The translations under genes were made by a program, and so were the position numbers. The notes under the pieces were generated by a model. It searched no databases. It was given only the letters and a program-made list of their open reading frames with translations, and was not told the origin of the DNA. From NCBI GenBank assembly GCA_038093975.1, contig JBBPTG010000386.1:1-17454 (forward strand): a stretch of DNA of 17,454 nt. Reading direction: 5' to 3'. This stretch comes from Chalciporus piperatus. Taxonomy: Eukaryota; Basidiomycota; Agaricomycetes; Boletales; Boletaceae. Shown here in pieces: positions 1 through 7,950 of the stretch (within the stretch, counting starts at the first letter, position 1; every line of letters begins with the position of its first letter).

Positions 1-252
1 GATCCCTATTCGCAACAATACGTTGAGACTTCCCTGCCGTTTGACAACCGGCAGATGCCCTTCGCAGGTACCATCCCTGCACCCTACCCTCCTACTCCTT
101 CCCCCTACCCCGCTGGCCCGTCCACCAGCACAAGTTACATGTCGCATCAAGCGGCATATACCAACCAAGAAGCGGAAGCATACTGGCGCGACCACATTGA
201 GTCAGAAGCTAAGGCACAGGCAGCTGAAGCTTTAAAAGGAAGCAGCCAATGA
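1..252 (+). CDS. Gag C-terminal part of gypsy-1 (partial)
   Basis: The frame is open from base 1 to the TGA at 250-252, giving the last 83 residues of a capsid/nucleocapsid polyprotein that would package the element's RNA. The visible tail has a Pro/Tyr/Ser-rich stretch followed by a charged, Ala- and Glu-rich end with YWRDHIESEAKAQAAEAL. No zinc knuckle (CCHC) occurs in this tail; if the protein has one it lies upstream. I call it Gag from its position just before pol in the -1 relation expected for gag/pol, and from the slippery heptamer inside its last codons. The N-terminus is outside the window. Its own sequence is not diagnostic of Gag. Confidence 0.75.
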   Translation, partial: DPYSQQYVETSLPFDNRQMPFAGTIPAPYPPTPSPYPAGPSTSTSYMSHQAAYTNQEAEAYWRDHIESEAKAQAAEALKGSSQ

Positions 253-274
253 GAGAAATGGGTTCTCGGCGGCT
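231..274 (+). promoter_or_regulatory. -1 programmed ribosomal frameshift signal (gag/pol)
   Basis: Bases 231-237 read T TTA AAA in the gag frame, which is the canonical X XXY YYZ slippery heptamer. A one-base backward slip continues in the pol frame as TTT AAA AGG AAG CAG CCA ATG with no stop. The gag stop is only 13 bases further on, at 250-252. A possible stimulatory hairpin starts after a 6-base spacer: 244-247 (AGCC) pairs with 271-274 (GGCT), and inside it 253-257 (GAGAA) pairs with 263-267 (TTCTC). The heptamer and frames are seen directly. The hairpin is weak and uncertain. An alternative is stop/restart at the ATGA overlap (249-252). Confidence 0.75.
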
Positions 275-3200
275 CGGACATAGTTTACCAAATGGTTGTA
301 TTAGTACTACTCCTTGTGTTCCGTTTCAATATAACTTTTCTTCTTCTTCTGAAAGGGCGTCCCCTAGTGGCGTGGCGACAGAAGTAAAACAATTCATGCT
401 TAATTCCCTTAAGGTAAATTATTCGAAAAAAGAAATCCCATCAAAAATACATGTAAGGAATCAGAGTCGGAAAAACGAGCTGGATCTCGCCATTACCATT
501 ATGTACGATAAAGGGGAGCAATGGAAGAAAATGGAGTTTGCCGCTCTGTTGGATTCCGGCGCAACCAAAACTTTCATAGATAAATCGTTTTGTGAGCGAC
601 ATGGTTTGACACTGGAAGAACTTCCTTTTCCTATTCCAGTGTACAACGCCGACGGCTCAGAGGGAGCGATAGGCGGTGTCACTCACAAGGTTTCACTTGT
701 TTTGGGACATAATGGACATTTCGAGCATATGGACGCCTTTGTTTCTGTACTTGGCACTCATCACATGATCATCGGCTATGATTGGCTCGAGAGGCACAAC
801 CCTGAAATCGATTGGGTGGCCAAACGAGTACGATTCACACGCTGTACGGATCAGTGTAAAGTAGTCAACTATCATTTGAATCGTTCGTTTTCTATTCGTC
901 GAGTGTTTGAGGCGGGGCTCACCGAGAAAGTCCCGGTAGAACTCCACGAGTACTTAGACATCTTCTCAGAGCAAGAGAGTGAGCGTATGCCTACCCGAAA
1001 GGCGTGGGACCACGCAATAGATCTCAAGCCTGATTTCGTTCCCAAAAAGGGTTGGGTGATTCCGATGTCCGAACAGGAACTAGATGACGTCAAAAAGTTC
1101 ATCGATAAGGAGTTATCGAAAGGATATCTTCGTCCGTCGAAATCCCCTCAGACATCTCCTGTTTTCTTTATTCCCAAAAAGGACAGTAAAAAGAGATTAG
1201 TTATGGACTATCGTTACGTAAATGAGGGAACTGTCAAAAACGCTTACCCTCTTCCCCTCATTTCTGGACTTATCGACCAGCTCAAAGGAGCTGATATGTT
1301 TACAAAAATGGACCTTCGTTGGGGCTATAATAATGTTAGAATAAAAGAAGGCGACGAATGGAAAGCGGCTTTCGTTACTCCATTCGGCGCTTACGAACCT
1401 GTTGTTATGTACTTTGGACTTACGAACTCTCCCCCCACATTCCAACAAATGATGAATGATCTATTTAGTGATCTTCATGGGGTTCTCATTATTTATATCG
1501 ACGATCTTATGATCTTTACGTTCGGAAAAACTAGAGCAGAGCACTTAGAAATAGTTAAAACCGTATTGCAACGTCTCAGAGAGAACGATCTTTACGTAAA
1601 ACCAGAGAAGTGTAGCTTCGCAGTGGATTCCGTAGATTTCCTGGGAATGGTTATCTCCCAGAAAGGCGTAGAGATGGACACTTCAAAGGTGCAGGGGATT
1701 TTGGATTGGCCGGCGCCAACTCGGTTGAAGGGTGTTCAGTCCTTTTTAGGATTGGCTAACTTCTATCGACACTTCATTCAGGGCTTCACTGACATTGCTC
1801 GTCCCTTGAATGACCTTACCAAAAAGGACACACCATACCAGTGGGGACCGGAGCAACAGCAAGCTTTTGATAAGCTGAAACAGCAATTCACTACCGCTCC
1901 GCTTTTGGCTTATCCTGACCGCTCTAAAGAAGTCAGAGTAGAAACGGACGCTAGTGATATTGCAACGGGAGCTGTGCTCTCGGTTAAATGTGATGATGGC
2001 CTCTGGAGGCCTTGTGCCTTCATTTCCCATTCCTTTAGTTCTGCCGAGAAGAACTACCCGGTTTATGACAAGGAGCTTCTAGCTGTCATTCGGGCTTTGC
2101 AGGAATGGAGGCATTATCTAATGGGTCGAGAACATTTCGAGATCTGGACAGATCACAAGAATCTCGAATACTGGAAATCTCCCCAAACTCTGAGCCCACG
2201 TCAAGCACGCTGGAACGCGTTGCTCTCAGAGTATAATTACTCGATTATTTATAAACCAGGTTCTACAAATGGAAGGGCTGATGCTTCATCCCGTCGAGAA
2301 GATCACGGAGAAGCAGATCCCGACCATAACAAAAATATTACTGTACTTCCTGCTTCTGTCTTCATTAATACGGTCACCCTTTCGTCACCTATTGATGACG
2401 AAATACAAAACGAATCAGAAAAAATAAAAAATGATACTCTAGATGGCTTCGTTTTTGACGAGGGGTCTATAGTATTTAAGAATGATAAAAACAAAGTTTT
2501 TGTACCTATTTCTTTACGTACTAAACTACTTACAATCCTTCATGATTCACCTATTGGCGGCCATGGTGGCCAAGGACGTACTTTGCATCTGGTTACTCAT
2601 TATTTCTCGTGGCCTGGTGTCACAAAGGACGTTAAAACATACGTAGAACATTGTCAGACGTGCACCCTCACGAAGGGAAAGTCAACTGCACAAGCTGGCA
2701 AATTAATTCCCCTTCCTGTTCCGAAAGAACCATGGAAGGATATATCTATAGACTTTACCACAGGTTTCCCCAAATCACTTGGCTTTGATGCTATTTGTGT
2801 AATTGTAGATCGCTTCTCTAAGGAAGTTGAGTTTATACCTTGTAAAAAGACAATTTCTTCGAAAGAACTAGCTATTTTATTTAGAGACAATGTTTGGTGT
2901 AGACACGGACTTCCCTCTTCGATTGTTTCAGATCGAGGACCGCAATTCGCATCGGAGTTCACTTCGCAGCTTTGCACCCTTCTAGGAATAGAACAGAAGC
3001 TGTCAACCGCTTATCATCCCCAAACCGATGGCCAAACGGAGCGTATGAATCGAGAACTCCAGCAGTATCTCCGCGCTTACGTGGCTAAACGTCAAACGGA
3101 ATGGGCCGATTGGTTGAAGATAGCGCAGTTCCATCACAATTCCTCCCTTTCCACTGCTACCGGAACGATTCCCTTCGCTATAACAAAAAACTACTTCCCA

Positions 3201-3887
3201 CGCATGGGATTCGAAGGCGATTCATCTCCGGCTGGTACATTCTTAGAGAAATGTGGAAAGGCACACAAAGAAGTAGAGCAGGCGTCAGAAGAAACTCAGA
3301 ACCGGATGAAAGAGCAAGCGGACAAGCATCGGTCCGAAGCTCCAGATTATCAAATCGGAGATTTTGTTATGTTATCCACGAACAACCTCAAGTTACCTTA
3401 TCCCTCCAAAAAGATGACGCAAAACTGGATCGGACCTTACCAGATCACGAAGGTCCTTCCCAATGCAGTCACACTAGACTTGCCCAATTCCATGCATATC
3501 CATCCCACGGTTAATGTCAACCGGGTCAAACCGGCTAAAGAACCGTTGGAAGGGCAACCGGTCCGTCTTCCGGATCCGGTAGTAGTCAACCAAGAGGGAG
3601 AAGAAGAGTACGAGGTGGATTACGTAGTAAAATCTCAGGTCAAACAAGGACAGTTAGAGTATCTGGTTCATTGGAAAGGCTGGGACATATCGGACCGTAC
3701 ATGGGAAAAAGCAGTGCATTTGTCAAATGCACCCGAAGCTGTCAAAGCTTTTCACAAAAAGCACCCGTCCGCCCCACGCCGTATTAACATGACCATGGGA
3801 AATTTCTCTGCCTTGTTTCAGAAATACGAAAATCTGACAGAGGTTCCTGTGCGGAAATTGCCGAATCGCCTGGAATGCGATTCCTAG
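249..3887 (+). CDS. pol: Pol polyprotein of gypsy-1 (PR-RT-RNaseH-IN-chromodomain)
   Basis: This intact 1212-residue ORF carries the enzymes for reverse transcription and integration. The aspartic protease has DSGA at residues 102-105 and ends near IIGYDWL. The reverse transcriptase has YIDD at 416-419. RNase H shows Asp567 (TDAS) and Asp635 (WTDHKN). The integrase has an HHCC zinc finger (His765, His772, Cys802, Cys805) and a D,D-35-E core (Asp835, Asp895, Glu931), followed by a GPY/F module (IGPYQI). A chromodomain at about 1119-1175 (YLVHWKGW) probably steers integration to marked chromatin. The tail after it is about 35 residues. The first ATG is at 249, overlapping the gag stop as ATGA, but translation more likely enters by -1 frameshifting at 231-237, as a Gag-Pol fusion. 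No inactivating change is visible. Confidence 0.95.
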   Translation: MREMGSRRLGHSLPNGCISTTPCVPFQYNFSSSSERASPSGVATEVKQFMLNSLKVNYSKKEIPSKIHVRNQSRKNELDLAITIMYDKGEQWKKMEFAALLDSGATKTFIDKSFCERHGLTLEELPFPIPVYNADGSEGAIGGVTHKVSLVLGHNGHFEHMDAFVSVLGTHHMIIGYDWLERHNPEIDWVAKRVRFTRCTDQCKVVNYHLNRSFSIRRVFEAGLTEKVPVELHEYLDIFSEQESERMPTRKAWDHAIDLKPDFVPKKGWVIPMSEQELDDVKKFIDKELSKGYLRPSKSPQTSPVFFIPKKDSKKRLVMDYRYVNEGTVKNAYPLPLISGLIDQLKGADMFTKMDLRWGYNNVRIKEGDEWKAAFVTPFGAYEPVVMYFGLTNSPPTFQQMMNDLFSDLHGVLIIYIDDLMIFTFGKTRAEHLEIVKTVLQRLRENDLYVKPEKCSFAVDSVDFLGMVISQKGVEMDTSKVQGILDWPAPTRLKGVQSFLGLANFYRHFIQGFTDIARPLNDLTKKDTPYQWGPEQQQAFDKLKQQFTTAPLLAYPDRSKEVRVETDASDIATGAVLSVKCDDGLWRPCAFISHSFSSAEKNYPVYDKELLAVIRALQEWRHYLMGREHFEIWTDHKNLEYWKSPQTLSPRQARWNALLSEYNYSIIYKPGSTNGRADASSRREDHGEADPDHNKNITVLPASVFINTVTLSSPIDDEIQNESEKIKNDTLDGFVFDEGSIVFKNDKNKVFVPISLRTKLLTILHDSPIGGHGGQGRTLHLVTHYFSWPGVTKDVKTYVEHCQTCTLTKGKSTAQAGKLIPLPVPKEPWKDISIDFTTGFPKSLGFDAICVIVDRFSKEVEFIPCKKTISSKELAILFRDNVWCRHGLPSSIVSDRGPQFASEFTSQLCTLLGIEQKLSTAYHPQTDGQTERMNRELQQYLRAYVAKRQTEWADWLKIAQFHHNSSLSTATGTIPFAITKNYFPRMGFEGDSSPAGTFLEKCGKAHKEVEQASEETQNRMKEQADKHRSEAPDYQIGDFVMLSTNNLKLPYPSKKMTQNWIGPYQITKVLPNAVTLDLPNSMHIHPTVNVNRVKPAKEPLEGQPVRLPDPVVVNQEGEEEYEVDYVVKSQVKQGQLEYLVHWKGWDISDRTWEKAVHLSNAPEAVKAFHKKHPSAPRRINMTMGNFSALFQKYENLTEVPVRKLPNRLECDS

Positions 3888-3898
3888 AGAGGGGATAG
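3887..3898 (+). other. Polypurine tract of gypsy-1
   Basis: GAGAGGGGA at 3887-3895 lies directly before the LTR and overlaps the last base of the pol stop codon. Plus-strand DNA synthesis in LTR elements is primed from such a purine run next to the 3' LTR. The ORF therefore runs into the replication signal with no 3' untranslated spacer. Confidence 0.75.
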
Positions 3899-4360
3899 TG
3901 TTATAGTATTTCAAAACTTTTCAAACTTTTGCCTACAACGGTATTCGAACACTGGACTTTGTCTACAACTTAGGGGTCAAGCCGGATTCATCTTTATCCG
4001 CTCTGGTAGTCCCTGTAGCATTACATAATCTATTACATAATCAGGTCACGTGACAAAGGTCCAGACTTAGATGAGTCAGCAATGATGTCATGGCCTAGAC
4101 CCTAATCTGTGCCTGGTACCTTTTCTTATCATCGTTCCATTTACCTTATCTATCTTTCCCTTTGAGATTTCCTTATTCGGCTGTTGGTCTGTGTGCACTT
4201 ATCAATAGTATATAAGTAGCCCTGTACTTATCACAGACCCCAGTCTAATCCATTTGTGACTTCACCGTCAGTAAGCTTTAGTACTCAGCATACAGTCATC
4301 TACGCGCAGTTGAAACAAGATCATTCAATGAACCAATTTCTTTGTACTACTGCTGCAACA
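3899..4360 (+). repeat. 3' LTR of gypsy-1 (462 bp)
   Basis: It starts TGTTATAG directly after the polypurine tract and ends TGCAACA, giving the TG...CA boundary with a 4-bp terminal inverted repeat (TGTT/AACA). TATATAAG at 4209-4216 sits about 150 bp before the end, as a U3 promoter would. The block 4292-4318 matches the LTR remnant at 7227-7253 at 23 of 27 positions, which supports the 3' boundary. The 5' LTR is outside the window, so the ends are inferred from structure. CATTT just after the end would be one copy of a 5-bp target duplication. Confidence 0.8.
4209..4216 (+). promoter_or_regulatory. TATA box in gypsy-1 LTR
   Basis: TATATAAG lies in the 3' part of the LTR. In the 5' LTR the same site would drive the element's genomic RNA. 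In this 3' copy it could drive readthrough transcription into the DDE transposase gene and the palindrome downstream. Confidence 0.6.
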
Positions 4361-4744
4361 CATTTATTCTGCAAGTGCCAGTATCTCTATATACTTTATA
4401 ACAATCTTTTGCTCAGACAAAAATATTGAGGGAGGTTGACCGAGAAAAAGATTGAAAAATGTGTGGTGAAGCTCGGCAAAACATGGCAATTCTGTGGTCT
4501 CAAAATTCAAAATGAGTACTGTTCGACCAATCTTCACGGAGACACATCCGAAAGGACTGGAATGGAAGGGGTGGTATCTCAAGAGTCTGGCAATGTTATC
4601 TTTGTTGGCATTGGTGGAGTTTTGGAGAGTTGGTGTAAGGAACATTGAGTGACTGTCACGGCACCAAGTCAGGGTCCATCCCGAGGTCCATCTGGCGGCA
4701 ACAAACTCCGTCAAAAACATTCTACCTACTCTGCATGCTCTACG
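4361..4744. other. 5' flank of the transposase gene
   Basis: No convincing gene is seen in these 384 bases. The transposase frame is open between the TGA at 4646-4648 and the ATG at 4745 but has no ATG in that stretch. The frame before 4646 also lacks an ATG start. The segment probably holds the transposon's terminal region, promoter and 5' untranslated leader. TATA-like CTATATAC occurs near 4388. Confidence 0.45.
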
Positions 4745-6968
4745 ATGCCTGGCTGTGCTAAGTCTATAGCCCGAAAACAGGTGGAAGCACGAAATACTCA
4801 TGATATGCTCATGTCTCGGGCTGTCGAAGCATACCACATCGAGCTCGCTAAACCACCACTGGTCCACCGCCAAAGCGCACGCAAAATCTGTCGGGACTTC
4901 GAGACGACGCATCTCGAGGCAACAGGACAGCTGGTTAAACTATCCTACTCAACTTTGATTCGGCTTGCAGCTGGTGGAAGATCCTTAGGAGAGGCTAATG
5001 CCGAGAAATCATGGCTTACCACAGTGGAGGCAGAGCAAGTCATTGCATACTCTGAAGAGCTTGCGAATCTGGGATTTCCACTCAATCACAAGCGCCTTCG
5101 TGAACACGTTAACAAGATCTGCAAAGCACGACTTGGAGCTGCCTTTCCTGGCGTCGGGAAGCAATGGACTCAGCGCTTTGTCATCAAGCACTCAGACAAG
5201 CTCAAGATGTCATGGTCACGCACCCTTGATTCTGAACGTGGTCGTGCGGTGAATCCGCATACCCACAAGGCTTGGTTTGACCTTCTCGAAGAGGTCTATG
5301 AGAAGTTGGATGTTGACGAAGACTGTATTTTCGCCGCCGATGAAATTGGCATCGTGCCCCAATCTGGTGATAGGGAGCGAGTTATTGGAGGGAAAAGGCC
5401 AGGTCCGCAATATCAGCAACGTACTGGAAGCCGAGAGAACGTCACTGTCATCGTGACAGTATGCGCAGATGGCACCTCACAGCCACCCGCCGTCATTCTC
5501 AAAGGAAATGCATATCAAGTGAAGTGGAAGCAAGATAACCCTGCAAATGCTTCGTGAGTTTAACCTCTATTAAGTAACAAATCAATCAGCTCACCTTGTT
5601 CGTAAATCCAGACTTGGTTATTCGAGAAAAGGCTGGACAGATGGGGAGATTGGTGTTGAGTGGATCAAAGAACTCGACAAACATACCAAAGCCAAAGCAA
5701 ACGGACGAGATCGCCTCCTCATCGTTGATGGCCACAACTCACACTACACACGCGGCTTCCTCGAACATGCACGGAGAAGCCGAATTCACGTGCTTTGCTA
5801 CCCTGCACACACAACCCATGTCTACCAAGGGCTGGATGTGGTCATTTTCGCAGTCCTGAAACGCTGCTGGAGTGAAGAAAGGGATCAATGGGAAAGCACA
5901 AAAGGGGAAGGAATCACAAAGACAAATTTCATTACAATTTATGGCCGTGCTCATCTTCGCGCGCTCACACCCGACTTGATTCGCACCTCCTTCCGGAAGA
6001 CTGGTGTCTGGCCATTCGACCGTAACGTTGTCAGTGACAGCATGATGGCACCGAGCAAAGAAACATCCGAAAAATCCCACCTCCCCATCATTCCATCGAC
6101 ACCCGTGAGAGCGGTTGCAGATCTCCTGCGAAAGCTGTCAATGGCTGCCGAAAACTCACAAGACGGTGAGCCTGATGAACCCAGTGAAGCGTCCTCAATG
6201 TCAACCACAGGCGACGAGCGCAATGAAGTCATCCAGAGACTCGCAGAAACCTCACTGTCGGGACTTGTCACATCAGCTTCAATCGACTCCGAAATCCGCC
6301 TTCAGCACAACACAGCTCAACTAATCTCCCCGATCAAAAAACCATGCCTCCCTATCACCGAAATTGAACCCAAGACGTGGAACGAAGCACTGCTGCTCGC
6401 AGCACTTCGCGAATCCGAAGTCGCTTATGCGGCACTAAAGCAACGCTTGATTGCTTCACAGGCCGCAAACATCTTGAATGAGATGTATTGCTCGAAACTG
6501 CGGAGTCAACTGGCTCACTACGAGGAGAAGAAAAAGAATGGGGGTAAAAAGGGAAGGGTTTTGGGAGACGGCTTACCAAGGTTGTTGTCTGGTGACGAGT
6601 TTTATGCGAAAGTCGTTGAGTTTGAAGAGGGACAGGAAAGAGCAGCTGTAGAGAAAAGGGCACGAGGAAAGGAAAGGGAAAGACATGCAGAGGCACTGGT
6701 AGCTTGGAAGAAGGCTGAGGAGGCGAGAAAGGCTGAGAATAATGCGCAAAGAGTGCGCTATCACAACGCACTGCAGGTTTGGACCGACAAAAAGGCGCGG
6801 GCGAAGGCAGAAGGACGAAAGTTCACAGCGAAGCGGCCCACTCTTGGAAAGGTTGCTCCGGCTATTCCTCGACCAAAATCGGCTCCAATCATAGAGGAGG
6901 AGGACGGAGAGGGAGAAGAGATCGCGCTGAGTGACGATGACAGGGTGTCCTGTGCCAGCGGCGAGTGA
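4745..6968 (+). CDS. DDE transposase, pogo/CENP-B-like, two exons
   Basis: Exon 1 is 4745-5553 and exon 2 is 5612-6968, giving 721 residues. Splicing joins TC|A into a Ser codon and restores a continuous reading through the catalytic core. The N-terminal half has helix-turn-helix regions: LSYSTLIRLAAG near residue 66, and a CENP-B-type segment around 95-165 with GKQWTQRF. The catalytic acidic residues appear to be Asp199 (AADEIG), Asp309 (IVDGHNSHY) and Asp345 (QGLDVVIF), with 35 residues between the last two. This is a DDE_1 (DDD) pattern expected to cut and paste the transposon in the nucleus. Residues about 560-680 are rich in Lys, Glu, Arg and Ala and may form a coiled coil; an acidic tail follows (EEEDGEGEE). 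The ATG at 4745 is the first in frame and fits this family's compact N-terminus. No inactivating change is visible. The gene could instead be domesticated, but its setting argues for an ordinary transposon. Confidence 0.85.
5554..5611 (+). other. Spliceosomal intron (58 bp) in the transposase gene
   Basis: The donor is GTGAGT at 5554-5559 and the acceptor is CCAG ending at 5611. A fungal-type branch site CTCAC (CTNAC) lies at 5590-5594, about 18 bases before the acceptor. Without splicing the frame stops at 5555-5557, and removal links exon 1 exactly to the frame encoding the second and third catalytic Asp. Length and signals are typical of basidiomycete introns. Confidence 0.88.
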
Positions 6969-7191
6969 GATCGTCAAACTGATAACATATGATTAGCCAA
7001 TCCTAATAGTTATTAGCGTAATTTTTCCTAATTGGTCACATGTTTCATCCAGTGGTCGTTGCAACAAAAGTGACCTCCTCATTGTGTCCACGGCCGAGCT
7101 CGAAGCACACCGAATTTCTATTCAAAATTTTTTACAGAAGTACTTGAAGAGCATATCTATCCAACCATTAAATTCTTGTGCACTCGTAAGT
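6969..7191. other. 3' flank of the transposase gene
   Basis: This is AT-rich sequence after the transposase stop codon with no supported gene. It probably contains the 3' untranslated region and the right end of the DNA transposon. GCCGAGC at 7093-7099 and ATTGGTC at 7032-7038 are inverted copies of motifs in the left flank, but the match around them is poor. Confidence 0.4.
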
Positions 7192-7313
7192 TGTTGTTGT
7201 AGCTCTACATTGATATCTTTAATGTTTTGTTTCAACTGGCCGTAGAAAACTGTATCCTTCGCATAGGCTTAGTGTTGCCTAAAGTCCCCGCTGTGTTGTG
7301 AGAGATCATAACA
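7192..7313 (-). repeat. LTR remnant of the left gypsy-2 copy (about 122 bp)
   Basis: Read on the - strand it starts TGTTATGATCTCTCA, matching the gypsy-2 3' LTR start at 14611-14625 at 14 of 15 positions. It ends CTACAACAACA. Its block 7227-7253 matches gypsy-1 LTR 4292-4318 at 23 of 27 positions, including CAGTTGAAACAA, and at a similar distance from the LTR end. It is much shorter than the 462-bp gypsy-1 LTR and lacks most of U3, including a TATA box, so it is internally deleted. The outer end could be 7192 or 7195. Confidence 0.6.
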
Positions 7314-7950
7314 GAGATTGAGCCGCAGAGGCAGATTCTCTGAGGTAGTGGTCTAGGTCATCCAGAAACTCTGGCATCCGTAGCTCATAGAGAGCAATAC
7401 TGAGGTTGGTGATTAGATCACCGTGGATATTGCGGAGGGAGGCAGCTTCTGAATGAGCTTGGTGAACCGTCGTCAGGGAAGGAGGAAGATTGGCAAGACG
7501 GGACGCTTGCAGGTAGGCGCAGTAGAGGGCAAAGAGGGGTGACCCCAGATCAAGGTGGGCGCCGATGGGTACAGAGAGGCGTGAGTCAAGTAAGAATTGG
7601 GACATACGGTCCATGATGGCATTGTCCATCAACTCGTCACGAAGACGATGAGCGGTGAGCGGTAACTCAATGGGTAAGACTCTGACCGTGGAAATGGCGG
7701 CAGTATGAGTGGGGGCATCTAGGTCTTCCTGTAAGACTGGCCATCCAGCAGAGTTTAGTGGAAGACCAGTGGTATTCCATCCAGCCTCAGCGACGGTTGG
7801 GCTAGCGGGTTCGGGGGAAGAGGGACGAGTGGGTTGACTAGGTAGAGAACGAATGGGTAAACCAGGGGGGTAAGTAGGAGAAGAAGAGGAACAAGATATA
7901 GAAGAAATGGAAGACATAGTAGTAGACGAAGGGGTGGTAGGAGCGGACAT
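7306..7950 (-). pseudogene. Post-pol ORF of left gypsy-2 copy, C-terminally truncated
   Basis: This is the counterpart of the intact 388-residue ORF at 13399-14565. The first 210 or so residues match it closely (MSAPTTPSST start, IGAHLDLGSPLFALY in the middle). After Ala-Ala-Gln-Ser the frame runs into the LTR remnant and stops within TGTTATGA, adding two foreign residues. The region that carries both zinc knuckles in the right copy is lost. The start ATG lies 4 bases after the pol stop, the same spacing as in the right copy. In the left copy the frame upstream of this ATG has a TAG, so the ATG shown is the ancestral start. Confidence 0.8.

Larger units (their letters stand above)
1..4360 (+). 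mobile_element. Ty3/gypsy chromovirus (gypsy-1), 3' part
   Basis: This LTR retrotransposon is cut by the left window edge. In order it shows the end of gag, a complete pol ORF, a polypurine tract and a 3' LTR. Protease, RT, RNase H, integrase, then chromodomain is the domain order of the chromovirus branch of Ty3/gypsy. Pol has no stop or frameshift, and the LTR has TG...CA ends and a TATA box, so the element may be young. The 5' LTR, the primer-binding site and most of gag lie outside the window, so LTR identity and target-site duplication cannot be checked. Confidence 0.95.
4361..7191 (+). mobile_element. pogo/CENP-B-type DNA transposon (ends uncertain)
   Basis: A full transposase gene is bounded by the gypsy-1 LTR on the left and an LTR remnant of the left gypsy-2 copy on the right. 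The real ends of the transposon are not resolved. There is a weak inverted similarity between about 4455-4535 and 7025-7115: GCTCGGC at 4471-4477 is inverted at 7093-7099, and GACCAAT occurs in both flanks at roughly similar distances. This may be a degenerate terminal inverted repeat or chance. No clear TA target duplication was found. The range given is the maximum span. Confidence 0.5.

Noticed and set aside
4436..4648. 70-codon + strand frame before the transposase
   Set aside because: It has no ATG start and ends in a TGA just upstream in the same frame as the transposase. It is more likely leader or terminal sequence of the transposon.
4364..4912. 182-codon - strand frame overlapping the transposase start
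   Set aside because: It overlaps the transposase N-terminus antisense, shows no recognisable domain and has no independent support.
7192..7313. Solo LTR with its own target duplication
   Set aside because: The bases before 7192 (TAAGT) and after 7313 (GAGAT) do not match, and the inner edge joins the truncated post-pol ORF, so it is better read as the 3' LTR remnant of the left copy.
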